This document shows, piece by piece, positions 1 to 10,947 of a stretch of DNA of 64,000 nt. The position numbers and the translations under genes were made by a program. Each line of letters starts with the position of its first letter. Position 1 is the stretch's first letter. A model generated the notes under the pieces. It saw only the letters and a program-made list of their open reading frames with translations, made no database searches and was not told the origin of the DNA. Source of the stretch: Medicago truncatula (taxonomy: Eukaryota; Streptophyta; Magnoliopsida; Fabales; Fabaceae). Location: contig NC_053045.1 of NCBI RefSeq assembly GCF_003473485.1, positions 4,428,501 through 4,492,500 on the forward strand, read 5' to 3'.

Positions 1-254
1 AAACAGCAAAACTAGATCCACCTCATTCTTTTGTGCCATGGGTGGTGGTGAACAATCAACCTATTGAAAAAGTTTGTCTTCTTTTCTCCTTTTTTTTTTC
101 CCAATAACTCACACACACAATTGGTCTAGTTTCCAAAAATACTCATCAAGATTATTGTTTGTGATGTTAATTTCAGGACTATGAAAATTTTACAGACTAT
201 GTTTGCAAGGCTTATAAAGGCGCTGCTATTCCAGCAGTTTGCAATGTTCATTGA
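1..254 (+). CDS. GILT-like thiol reductase, 3' end only (last two exons)
   Basis: Two exons are visible: 3-71 (enters from outside the window) and 177-254, joined in phase 0 by an intron with GT at 72-73 and AG at 175-176. The first encodes a stretch containing PHSFVPWVVVNNQP and the second ends YKGAAIPAVCNVH before TGA at 252-254. PW(V/L)xVN followed by a short tail with a DYVCKAYKG-type sequence is the C-terminal part of plant gamma-interferon-inducible lysosomal thiol reductase (GILT) proteins, secretory or vacuolar thiol oxidoreductases. The catalytic region lies upstream of the window. A complete related gene follows 0.7 kb downstream in the same direction, so this is a tandem pair. Confidence 0.8.
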
Positions 255-977
255 ATGAAAGTGAGAAATAAAGTTACGAGCAAATGATCCCTGCTGAATA
301 TATTACATCTATGATTCTATATATGGTGTACATCTATATCCTTCAAAAACAAAATCTATGATTCTATACAAAAAAATACATTAAATCTGTGATGATTCAA
401 TGCTATATATATAAAAAAAAATCTATGATTCTATAAAAAAAAATTACATTAAAACAATATAAATTTTTTGTCCTTATGAAATTATGAATATTTATATTTA
501 GTCCCTATATAAATTTTCTCCAATCTTAGTCTCTACTTTCTAATTTTTTTTTTTTACAAATGGTGAGTATTCTTAGTCATAGTATTTAGTCCCTGTAAAT
601 GCAAAATAAGGACCAATTTTAGACAAAATTTGTGTGGGGATTAAACTTAAAAGTTGTAACTTTATAAATGGTGAGTATTCTGAACATAACAGATTACTTG
701 GAATAACAAATTGACATATTCAACCCACTCATGAGGGAAGGAAGGGCCACAACCCTATGTGTCCCTCCTTCCATCCATCTAGCCTATGTGCATTGTACTA
801 AAAATCGACATATATTTTTGGATTGATGTATATTACACATTATTATTGGCACATTTAATGTAAAAATTATTTGGTCAATGCCATTATGCCATCCTACCTA
901 TAAGGATGGAGGTATAGCAATAATATATAAACCCTTTAGACTCGTATAGAGCCACCACACATCATAGTACATAGAAA
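255..977. other. Intergenic region with promoter of the downstream GILT gene
   Basis: AT-rich spacer. Between about 300 and 460 a short motif resembling ATCTATGATTCTATA recurs four times with variation. A TATA-like TATATAA lies at 924-930, about 50 bases before the GILT start codon at 978. No gene was seen. Confidence 0.5.
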
Positions 978-2719
978 ATGTCCTCACCAACTTCATTTCG
1001 GTTCCTTTCTTTAATTTCTTTGCTTTTGATTATCATCAATCCATCTCAATCTCATTCTTCTGAGTTCAATAGAAGAAATAATGGTGTTGTCTATGTTTCT
1101 TTGTATTATGAATCTTTGTGTCCATATAGCAAGGATTTCTTCTTGAATGTGCTTGAGAATTTTATTAAATTAGATGTCATGTCTATTGTTCACCTTCATT
1201 TGGTTCCTTATGGCAATGCTTTAACTATGGCAAATGGAACTGTATCTTGCCAGGTCTCAAATTTCCTTGCTTCCTCATAGCTTTATCTTATGTTCATTCA
1301 TATGTCACTGATTAGTCGATCTTTAAGTCGGATATCAAATTTTTCTTTAAAAGAAAATAGTATATTACGATGGTCTGCCTTCGACAAAATCTCACATTCA
1401 TGCAGTCACTATATCGATAATCGTTAGATCAAGATTCGACCATGCAAATTTCAAATTTATTTTTTAAAAAAGAAATTAAAATCTAAACCTTAAAATTTGC
1501 ACTGTTTGATAACGATCTAACAATCACCGTTATGGTGATCATATAAATGTGGGATTTTGACGACCGTTGGAAATCTTGGATTGCATCTTGAGTTGTTTAT
1601 AATTTATAAATATATTTCAATAGTTTTAACATTTTTTTCTACTTTTTATTTAAATATATGTAGCATGGTCCTGATGAATGCTACTATAATACCATAGAAG
1701 CATGTGCTCTTAAAACCTATCCAATGGTAAGGATTTTCCTTAGTAAACATTTTTTTTTTGGTATATTTAGTAAACATTTTTTAATATGATCTAAATGAGA
1801 TTTCTTCTATATATTTCTGACTTTTTTTGTTTGTTTTTGTTTTGTATTTGTCCTATTTGTAAATTTTGGAAGAGATTTAGTTTGGCATTCATCTTTTGTA
1901 TTGAGAATGGCTTACCTGCTACAAGCAAAAAACCAAGTTTATGGAGAACCTGCTGCAACCGTCTCAGATTGAACCCAAAACCCATTAAGAATTGTTATTC
2001 TAGACATGGAAATCAGGTCATTAATTTCATATCTCAATTTTTTGTCATCTATAAGACTATAACTCATTTAGTATTGAATGCATATTTATGTTAATTAAAA
2101 GTCCCAGCTCAACGGACAAAAATGCCGAAATTAAATGTATAATTTAAAAACTATTATTTTTTATTTTTATGGCAATCATGAATGTGTTTTGATAAAAAAT
2201 TATGAATGAGATTACTTTCGCGCATTTTGTTTTTTGGTTGCTTCGTAACATTAAGTTTTTACACGAAAAAATTAAGATTAATTTCATGTTTACTATTTCT
2301 AATTCCTTCAAAAATGTCTACTATTTCTAATTTTAGTTGATGATTCAAATTTTTATAGTTGTATGTGTGAATGCCTCTTACTAATTCTATGCTAAAATTT
2401 GACAATGCAGCTCCATAGACACAATGGTAGAGAAACAAATTGGCTAAATCCACCTCTTACTCACACACCTTGGCTCCTTGTGAATGGCCAATATGTGAAT
2501 GCTGATGTTAGTAACTTTTTTTTTTTTTCTTAACTAACATATTAATCTTTGATAACTTAAACACTTATATTTCTCTCCCTTATTAATATTCCTAATTCTT
2601 TTCTACAGTTTGGTGATCTCGTGAAATCTGTATGCAATGCCTACAAGGGTCCTTTGAGATTCAGAGCTTGCAAAAGATGGAAAGTGGAGAACATGTCTAA
2701 TAAGAGGGTGTTCCCATAA
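978..2719 (+). CDS. GILT-like gamma-interferon-inducible lysosomal thiol reductase
   Basis: Five exons in phase: 978-1253, 1664-1726, 1873-2016, 2411-2506 and 2609-2719, all with GT/AG boundaries and all phase 0, giving 229 residues, a normal size for the family. Residues 1-27 form a hydrophobic signal peptide, so the product should enter the secretory pathway. The active site is C48-P-Y-S51, with serine in place of the second cysteine of the classical CxxC. The family signature CQHGxxEC is read across the exon 1/2 junction (C91 to C98). Exon 4 carries a TPWLLVNGQ segment and exon 5 a CNAYKGP segment, both typical of plant GILTs. The exon 3 acceptor (AG at 1871-1872) is the least certain boundary. 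GILT enzymes reduce disulfides in acidic compartments; the CxxS form may be limited to mixed-disulfide chemistry (inference). Its last exon was later duplicated at about 9.6 kb. Confidence 0.85.
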
Positions 2720-3176
2720 TAACATTCTAGGGTTTTTTTAACAGTTGTTTTTATGTTTTTGTTTTAAATTTAGTGTTCCAAAGCATTTCCATTTTGAGTT
2801 TTAGTGTTATGAAGAATTTACGTTTCAATTTCAAATTAGACAGCAAATTATTATCAAATTTCAATGATTTTTACCTCGTTGATTTCATATGAAACTTAGT
2901 CGTTGATCATTGTTACGAAACGTGGCATCAATAGAAGGAATGAGAGAAAAGTTACTAACTCTTTTTATCGATGAAAATAGAATATTACAAATGAATGAAC
3001 ATATACCTTCTAATAAGAGGTGGTTACAACTATACTACTATATATACTGCTATATAATTAGTTCTAACCTATATCTTTAATATATGTACGTGGAATGTTA
3101 GAAACTTAGAAACTTAGCCAAGATCTTTCACATTATTTCCTTATGATTTTTTCTAACATAAGAGGATCCTAATCCG

Positions 3177-3603
3177 CAAGGCCGTTCGTACGAATCCGGA
3201 GGCTCGATTTTGTAAGTGAAAAGAGGCCCGTAATAAAATAAAAACGTATTTTTTAAAAGATAAATACAAGGTGCCGTATATATGCGATACACCCAAAGGT
3301 GAAAATCACTACCTTATACATGAGGAACCTCAAATCACCTTCCTAGAAAAAACACTCACCTAACACCAAAACCAAGATGACTATATTTTAATAGGCCTAA
3401 AACAAGACAACAGAAGAGGGAAGAAGAAAAGGGAAGTCAGATGGAGTGATGGTGATGGAACGCGTGAGAAAGAGAATATGGATTTTTTTTTTTAATGGGG
3501 TAGTACTTAGTAGTACTGCTGGGATATAATTTTTTTTTTAGGCCCATACCTTGAAGAGACCCGATTTCATTGAACTCCTTGCACACCCTAAGGTTCGGCC
3601 TTG
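3177..3603. mobile_element. hAT-like MITE, 427 bp
   Basis: Ends are short inverted repeats starting CAAGGCCG (left CAAGGCCGTTCG; right, reverse complemented, CAAGGCCGAACC). It is flanked by an 8-bp near-perfect duplication, CTAATCCG at 3169-3176 and CTAATCAG at 3604-3611. An 8-bp target duplication with CA..GG-type ends is typical of hAT transposons. The duplicated copy B reads straight through CTAATCGATGGAATGCC near 10311, with no insertion. No coding capacity; non-autonomous. Confidence 0.75.
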
Positions 3604-3704
3604 CTAATCAGTGGAATGCCACATATCAAACAACTTAAGTCAATACGGAAGTGCCATTTTGATTGACATATCACAATTTCTATGATATATTTGCCACCTT
3701 ACAA

Positions 3705-4813
3705 AAGGCAAAAGTTATGGTCCTTATGCACCGTGCATAAACACTTCACAACCATCAGATCTAGTGTACACATGTAATAATCCTAGGTTTCTCAAACTAC
3801 ACCAAATCAAACTTCATTTGTTTCAAACATTTCTCTCACTAAAACATAAAGCTTTCACTCTATCTCTACAATTTTCAACATTCTGGAAAAGAAAACGAAG
3901 AACTCAGATGAGTCTTCATCTCTTCCGGCCACACATGATGATTCCACTGCGGTGGTTGCCGGCCAGAGGCAGCGGCGGCGCCGTGCTGGAGAACCAAACT
4001 CACCCTTTTTAAAAACTAAAGCCATTTTTCAACATCCATTTTCGTTTTAAAGCCAAATCCGAACTCGGATCACGCAAAAACACAATGAGAAGGAGTAGAT
4101 CTAAAGATTAAAACACAAACGAAATTTTCTTTGCTTCACTTGCTGTTGAGCCGGTTCGCTCCTCTTCTTCCCTCGCATTTTCTTCTTCTTCTTCGATCTA
4201 GTGGCGCTGTGTTGATTGCTATATGTTACTGTTTCGTCACCGTTTGTGTTCACGGTTTCAGATCTTAAGTTGTTACTGGATTCGAAATCTTTGTGATGTT
4301 AGAGGGATTTATGGCTGAGAAACTGCTGGAAACCATTAAGTACATCTAATGGTTTTGGAGTACAACTGCTGGAAAACATTAAGTACATCTAATGATTTTG
4401 GAGTACAACTCACAGAAACCATTTCTTTCCTCCTCCTCCAATTGTGTCAGTCCAAAACTGAATGATGGCAATGGCTCTAGGTCCTTAGTTTTTTTCACCT
4501 CCTGGAAACCATTAAGTATATCTAATGGTTTTGTACTACAACTCACAGAAACCATTTCCACAGCAAAATAGTTTTGGCATAATTTTATACAAAACATACT
4601 ATAATAAGGACATTTGTGACTGTCATTGAACCAAATAACACTCTGAAATCATCATTGAACTAAAATGATAATTTTCGCGGTTGTAGTGTTGTTTCGTTTT
4701 GTTTCGTTTGGTTTCGCTTAGGGGTGTAGGAAACAATTATATTGAACTACCGGTTAATAGGCTGTGATTTATGTACAGTGCATAAGAATTTCCTTATGCA
4801 CCATAACCGCGAA
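3705..4813. mobile_element. MULE-like non-autonomous element, possibly carrying captured host sequence
   Basis: Flanked by identical 9-bp direct repeats ACCTTACAA (3696-3704 and 4814-4822). The ends are imperfect inverted repeats that share GTTATGGT and TTATGCACxGT blocks. A 9-bp target duplication is the hallmark of Mutator-like elements. The interior is unusual: 3905-4010 is GC-rich and reads as an open frame with DESSSLPATHDDSTAVVAG followed by a QRQRRRR run, and 4140-4270 resembles a 5' UTR or intron start. At 4320-4570 a block containing CCATTAAGTAYATCTAATGG recurs three times. This could be a Pack-MULE with captured gene pieces, but the donor gene was not recognised. Confidence 0.6.
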
Positions 4814-5213
4814 ACCTTACAATAGTTTTAGGTGTTAAAGACAGATCCATTATATTATTTTATAATAACAAACTGATCCATTCTTAAGCACAAAACCATC
4901 AAGGTACATTCTAGTATTTTAGTCTCAATTGACCAAATAAAACGAATTCAATCCAAACAATACTAAGTTTCCAAAAAGGTAATTGCTGCATATAGAGTCA
5001 GTTTTTCTATCACACTATAAAAGACTAATACCTCAAATTCGTCCTTGAATTTTGAAAAATTGATCAATTTCGTCTCTGAATTTTGCGAAATATCAAATTA
5101 GTCCCTGAATTTACAAAATGTCAATCAAACCAGTCCCTCCGTTAAGTTGGTCTGTTAATGGAGGTGACGTGTCACGTTAACCTCTGACAAAGCTTACCAC
5201 GTCAGATGCCACG

Positions 5214-7634
5214 TGTAACACCCCGTTTCCCAAAAATCAATTAATTAATAATTCATGCATCAGAGTAATACCCAAACGGGCATGTCACACTACATTTTCA
5301 AAATTTCTTAAATAGAATATAAAATCTATTTAATAAACGTCCTTCAAGTCATTATTAAATTTGCAGCGGAAAATTTGCCTCAAAACAACGATAGCAATAG
5401 TTTAAATCTCCATAATTAATCTTTGGCATAAAGCCTTATCAACATAAATTCAACAACCATAGGGCTACGTCAGCAATATTCAAATTTGATACATAGGAAT
5501 GAAAAACAATAAGAAAATCCCATCCCGTACGTATCAGAGCCCTAGACACTTTGAGCCACCACTTCTAATAAACTTCAATACCTACAAGTTACCCATACGA
5601 AGGGCAACAATTCCAAGCAGAAGGGGTGAGATTCACAAACAATAATAATAGATATATAAATCATCAACTTAATTAAATAACGTAATAAGCAACATATAAG
5701 TCAACAATAATATTCATACTTCTTCGACTTTAATAACTCTTACTAAATCAACCAACAACGACAACAACAACTCGACCACAACAACAATATCTCCCTCAAC
5801 AACAACGACCACAACACAACCTACAACAACGACAATATCACCATCAACGACAACGACAACATCATCCACTACATCAACGACAACGAACGACAGGGTACTA
5901 TTTTCAACTCAATGAATGACTAAGCATTCCGAGGCATAAGCCCCCAACAATTTGAATGATGAAAATTCCAGGGCATGAGCCCTCAACAGATTGAATGATT
6001 AACATTCCAGGGCATGAGCCCTCAACAGATTGAATGACAAGGCATTCCAGGGCATAAGCCCTCAACGGTTGAATGACGAGCATTCCAGGGCATGAGCCCT
6101 CAACAGATTGAATGACAAGGCATTCCAGGGCATGAGCCCTCAACAGTTTCCTAATCATGAAAGGACTCCACTTGTGTATATCAGCATACAACTCAACTAC
6201 GACAACGACAACATAGGCAACAACAACGACAACGACTGTGCATAATAACTTATGACTTACTCCCCAACTTGGTCAACATCAACAATCTATGACTCCGTTA
6301 CTTAGAACGACAACTTGCAACCTTACAACCTGAACCAACATCTTGTATAATCCAATTGAATGCATGTATGCATACACCAACAATCAGCAGCAAATCATAT
6401 TCAATCAACAGCAACATATAATAACAAGCAGCGAGACAACAATAATAATAATCATCATATACAACAAGTAGGACTCATATCAACATTTTTCATATTATAT
6501 AACTATCCCCTCATTGTTCATCAACCTAAGTCGACGTCATTAAACATTATAAACATCCTCTCTGAATCTCCGTATAATCAAGAATAACTTCTCCCCTACC
6601 TCATGGGTCTACTCATATCATCACGTGCGACAAATGATCGCAAAATCCTAAACAAGGCTTCTGAAATGGGACAACTCGCGAGGCGAGAGGCTCTACTCGC
6701 CATGGCGAGTTAGGGTAAACTACTCACCATTCCATTCTGACACCATTCCAAGTTCAATCTCATTCTAAAACTTTGCCTAATCATTAAGGTATATGTTCAG
6801 GCCCTCATAAACACCCAAGGTTAAACTCACAGCTCAAAAACACGAAATCTTGCAAGCTCTCTGCCCACACTCGCCACGGCGAGTAAACTTGCTCGCTATG
6901 GCGAGCTGCGAAATGCAACTCGCGAGGCGACCACTCCTGCTCGCGAGGCGAGCGATGATCTTCATCACTCGCTATGGCGAGGTTCATCACTCGGGAGGCG
7001 AGCGATGAATAACAGTACGGCCAGGTTACAGTTTTTCTCAAAAATTCACCCAATTCCATGGTTCTAACCTTAAAACTGATTCTAAACATCAATATATGAA
7101 TTATCTAAAGTCTGCTCATCATTCCTACATCAATTCACCCTAATTTCATCATTTAATCATCAATTCTCTCCTTAACCCTAATTCCCAATTCTCCAAATTT
7201 ATTCATAATCTTTATTAAACAGAATCAGAATTATATAAACTAAAATCATTGCAAGTTAGCCTCACCCTTACCTTAGATTGATGAATAATGCTTAACAAAA
7301 ATCTGAATTCTCCCCACTTGGCTCTTCTCTTGGCTTTTCTCCCAAAAACTGCTTCCACGTGAAAATGTTTTCTGACTGACAGTTACCAACTTTCCCCTAT
7401 TCTTAACTTCCCTCAATTATAACACTTAACTCCTTCTTAATTCCTTTAATTAAAATATAACCCCCAAAACTTCAATAATTACTAATTCCCACTTATTCTA
7501 TTAAATAGTAAAATAACTCATTTAATAAAATATAACACACCACATAATCAACATAATTATATAAAATCATATATATATATATATAAAAGACCTTAAATCG
7601 ACTAATAATAATTAAATAAAATTGGGGCGTTACA
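5214..7634. mobile_element. LTR-like element (probable solo LTR of a Ty3/gypsy retrotransposon)
   Basis: Begins TGTAACACCCCG and ends CGTTACA, the TG...CA ends of an LTR, and is bordered by a 5-bp target duplication CCACG (5209-5213 and 7635-7639). The insertion lies inside the left terminal repeat of the surrounding MULE, and the right repeat gives the uninterrupted sequence near 8966-8985 (reverse complement GATGCCACGCAAGC), so both ends are fixed to the base. No pol domains were found in its 2.4 kb, so a solo LTR is the simplest reading; gypsy assignment is inference. Inside are CAACAACGAC-type low-complexity sequence (5750-5890), a tandem repeat (about 5925-6150) and many CTCGCGAGGCGAG-like motifs (6670-7005). 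Confidence 0.75.
5925..6150. repeat. Short tandem repeat array inside the LTR-like element
   Basis: About six copies of a unit of roughly 38 bases containing CATTCCAGGGCATGAGCC and CTCAACAGATTGAATGA, some shortened. The open frame crossing it on the minus strand is a by-product of the repeat and is not called as a gene. Confidence 0.75.
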
Positions 7635-8312
7635 CCACGCAAGCAGGGACCAAACTGATTGATTTACACAAAATTTCGAAGGACGAAATTGATGGATTTA
7701 CACAAAATTTTCAAGGACCAAATTGATGGATTTTCAGAAAATTGGCAACGACTCTTTCCCTTCTTTGTGAGTAACGACTCTTTCTCCACTTCCTCATTAA
7801 AGGCTATTTCTTCCCCAAATATATAAATTTGGAACCCTAATGTTATAATTCCTTACATAGAGTTCAAAATCCCCAAAATTTCTTCCATGAATTGATGTAA
7901 TATTTCTTCCCCAATTCAAAAAACTTAGAACCCTAATTTTTTTGGTTAAATTTGAAATTCATAAATCAAGTGGTCTGCCTTGTAGATTCAGTGTTTAGAA
8001 TTGATGGGTGGTGCGCGAATGGGTCCTTGAATTATATTCATATCCATCATTTCGATCCTCAAATTAGTGAAAATACCATCAAATTGGTCCTTGAATTATC
8101 ATAACAGATATCAATGTGATCCTTTGTGCATACATTTGCTGAACAAAGTAAAATGTAAAAGACAAACACTTTGATTATAAAAAGACAAACATTTGCATTA
8201 TATCATAAGTCAATATTCGATGTTAATAAGTCATTACATAGCCAAAAAAACAACAGTACATAGCCAAAAAAGCATTAACTAAACTAGTCCAAAAACATAA
8301 TTAAAACATGCA

Positions 8313-8600
8313 TCACTGTTTTGGAAATCTTGGAGTTGGGATAAACTCCATGTATTGGGGTTGAGTAGAAGTGGATGGCCCGTAATTTGGATTTGGAACT
8401 CTAACAACATCCTCTTGTTGCACCTCAGTAGCAACATTCTCAACAACAGTTTCCACACTTGCCACATTACTTTGTACTTGTTCTTCAGACTCAGTGTCAA
8501 TCCAATTCTTTGGTCTCCTAGCCACACCTTGCTTTGCACAACTTCTTGATTATATGTCCCATCCAATTCTCAATGTGGAAGATGTGGATTGACATTCGCG
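8313..8600 (-). pseudogene. Remnant of a MuDR-type transposase C-terminus (zinc-knuckle tail)
   Basis: The unique core between the MULE terminal repeats (8022-8592) has, on the minus strand, CSKQG-like CAKQGVARRPKNWIDTESEE followed by a polar tail. Slightly upstream in another frame is PHCELDG. Together these look like the frame-shifted C-x2-C-x4-H-x4-C knuckle and basic tail that end many plant Mutator transposases. The rest of the transposase is absent. Assignment rests on motif memory and is an inference. Confidence 0.35.
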
Positions 8601-9536
8601 CACCACCCATCAATTCTAAACACTGATTCTACAAGGCAGACCACTTGATTTATGAATTTCGAATTTAATCAAAAAAAATTAGGGTTCTAAGTTTTTTGAA
8701 TTGGGGAAGAAATTTTACATCAATTCATGGAAGAAATTTTAGGGATTTTGAACTCTATGTAAGGAAGTATAACATTAGGGTTCCAAATTTATATATTTGG
8801 GGAAGAAATAGCCCTTAATGAGGAAGTGGAGAAAGAGCCGTTACTCACAAAGAAGGGAAAGAGCCGTTGTCAATTTTCTAAAAATCCATCAATTTGGTCC
8901 TTGGAAATTTTGTGTAAATCCATCAATTTCGTCCTTCGAAATTTTGTGTAAATCAATCAGTTTGGTCCCTGCTTGCGTGGCATCTGACGTGGTAAGCTTT
9001 GTCAGATGTTAACGTGACACGTCACCTCCGTTAACAGGCCAACTTAACGGAGGGACTGAGTTGATTGACGTTTTGTAAATTCAGGGACTAATTTGATATT
9101 TCGCAAAATTCAGGGACGAAATTGGCCGATTTTTCAAAATTCAAGGACGAATTTGAGGTATTAGTCCACTATAAAACTGATTAAGTGTGTGTTTGTTCCC
9201 GCGGTGGCACCGCACATTGAGACTGAAGTTTGAATTTCTAGCTTCGTAAAAGGTGCATACGACATAGGGACGCGATAATCAATGACCGAACACATACCAA
9301 ACAATTACTACGAATTGACATATTACAACAAATGCATGCTTAAGAAGGTAGCATAAAATACTTACACATACAAAAAAGATTTAGTATATATTAGGTAAAA
9401 TGAATGAATCAAAGAACTGGTTCGACTAACCAACGCTTGTTGGTTCAAATAAGATTGACTTTGGTTCTCCTTAAATAAGGTTTTGAATTCGAGTCTTGTG
9501 AATGAAAAAATAGCGTTGGTAGAACTTTATCATCTT

Positions 9537-10873
9537 TAGTTATATAAACACTTAAATTTCTCTCCCTTATTAACATTCCTAATTCTTTTCTACAGGTTGA
9601 TGATCTAGTGAAATATGTGTGAAATATGTATGCAATGCCTACAAGGGTCCTTTGAGATTCAAAGCTTGCAAAAGATGGAAAGTGGTGAACATATCTAATA
9701 AGGAGGTGTTCCCATGATAATATTCTAGAGTTTTTTTTTAATAGTTGTTTTTATGTTTTTGTTTTAAATTTAGAGTTCCAAAGCATTTCCATTTTAAGTT
9801 TTAGTGATTTTTACCAAATTAGCAGAGATATCATTTAATCTACTAATTTGTATCATTTGAGATTATGACATGGTAGATTAAAGAATGTGTCCTCTTCCAC
9901 ATAGATCCCACATTAATATCAAGTTATTAAATATTTATATGAAACATTAAATTCTAGCATGCTTTTGTTTTATTTCAATGGTTGTTACCTCGAGATTCTA
10001 GCATGTTCAATGATTTTTACCTCATTGATTTCATATGAAACTTAGTCGTCGAGGTCGATCATGTTGTTATGAAACATTACATTCATATAAAGAATGAGAG
10101 AAAAGTTAGAAACTCTTTGTATTAATGAAAATAGAATATTACAAATGAGTGAACAAATACCTTATAAGGTGGTTACACCTATATATATTACTATATGACT
10201 AATTCTAACCTATATCTTTAATACATGTATGTGAGATCATGTGGAATGTCAGAAACTTAGCCAAGATCTTCCACATTATTTTCTTATGATTTTTTCAACA
10301 TAAGAGGATCCTAATCGATGGAATGCCACATATCAAACAACTTAAGTCAATATGAAAGTGCCATTAAGGTCCATGCAGCATTTTCTATCAAATTTTACAC
10401 CTTTACTGTAGTCTAAATTGACCAAATAAAATGAATTCAATCCAAACAAGCTTAAGTTTTCAGAAAGGTAATTGCTGCATATAGAGTCAGTTTTTTTATC
10501 ACAACTACAGAACTGATTGTGTGTTTGTTCCCGCGGTGGCACTGGCACCGCACGTTGAGACTGCAGTTTGAATTTCTAGCTTCGTAAAAGGCGCATACGA
10601 CATTAGGACGCGATAATCAATGACTGAACACAATACCAAACAAGTGCTACGAATTGTCATATTACAACAAATGCATGCTTATGAAGGTAGCATAAAATAC
10701 TTTATATACAAAAAAGATTTAGTATATACTAGGTAAAATGAATGAATCAAAGAACTAGTTCGACTAACCAACGCTTGTTGGTTCAAACAAGATTGACTTT
10801 GGTTCCCCTTAAATAAGGTTTTGAATTCAAGTCTTATGAATGAAAAAATAGCGTTGGTAGAACTTTATCATCT
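9537..10873 (+). repeat. Tandem duplication copy B, free of insertions
   Basis: Matches the GILT last intron, last exon and 3' flank, then the sequence on both sides of the three insertions of copy A, and ends at ACTTTATCATCTT near 10873. It lacks all three transposons. Relative to copy A it has extra sequence around 9810-10010 and a deletion of roughly 190 bases near 10361, with CCAT(T/C)AAGGT microhomology. That deletion removed the equivalent of the 3705-4813 insertion site, so an empty site can be checked for the hAT and the large MULE only. Confidence 0.85.
9595..9716 (+). pseudogene. Duplicated last exon of GILT, non-functional
   Basis: After a preserved TTCTACAG acceptor the sequence follows GILT exon 5 (CNAYKGPLRF-type segment, then KVVNISNKEVFP), but an in-frame TGA and a short local duplication (GTGAAATATGT repeated near 9610-9630) break the frame early. 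No other GILT exons accompany it. Confidence 0.85.
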
Positions 10874-10947
10874 TCCGAGTCCACCCGACTCAACTCAAAC
10901 TGCACGGAGGGTCTAGATCAAAAAGAAAAAGAAACTATCTTGATTCA

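Larger units (their letters stand above)
5023..9166. mobile_element. MULE with about 573-bp terminal inverted repeats, split by an LTR-like insertion
   Basis: A 10-bp duplication CACTATAAAA flanks the element (5013-5022 and 9167-9176). The left terminal repeat is 5023-5213 plus 7640-8021, interrupted by a later insertion; the right one is 8593-9166. The two are near-identical reverse complements starting GACTAATACCTC and ending inside at CGCGAATG. Without the nested insertion it is about 1.7 kb. Very long terminal repeats with a 9-11 bp target duplication identify a Mutator-like element. The unoccupied site survives in copy B near 10497-10517 (TATCACAACTACAGAACTG). Confidence 0.88.
2557..9536 (+). 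repeat. Tandem duplication copy A (GILT last exon and 3' flank), expanded by insertions
   Basis: Starts in the last intron of the GILT gene (AAACACTTATATTTCTCTCC near 2557) and ends at ACTTTATCATCTT near 9536, where copy B begins. It holds the functional GILT last exon and flank. Three insertions lie inside it: a hAT-like MITE (3177-3603), a MULE-like element (3705-4813) and a MULE with a nested LTR (5023-9166). Removing these and their target duplications leaves about 1.27 kb, close to the roughly 1.34 kb of copy B, which supports the reading that the copies were equal before the insertions. Confidence 0.85.

Noticed and set aside
3764-4012. Open frame of 82 codons in the MULE-like element
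   Set aside because: A different frame over the same GC-rich stretch looks more protein-like, there is no recognised family, and the segment lies inside a transposon.
4379-4597. Open frame of 72 codons on the minus strand
   Set aside because: It crosses the CCATTAAGTA-type repeats and has no protein features.
5904-6191. 95-codon frame with a repeated peptide on the minus strand
   Set aside because: The periodicity comes from the DNA tandem array within the LTR-like element; no start context or family.
5214-7634. CRISPR-like array in the repeat-rich segment
   Set aside because: The repeats are contiguous tandem units without spacers, in plant nuclear DNA inside a transposon.
9595-9716. Alternative last exon for the GILT gene
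   Set aside because: An in-frame stop and local duplication break it soon after the acceptor.
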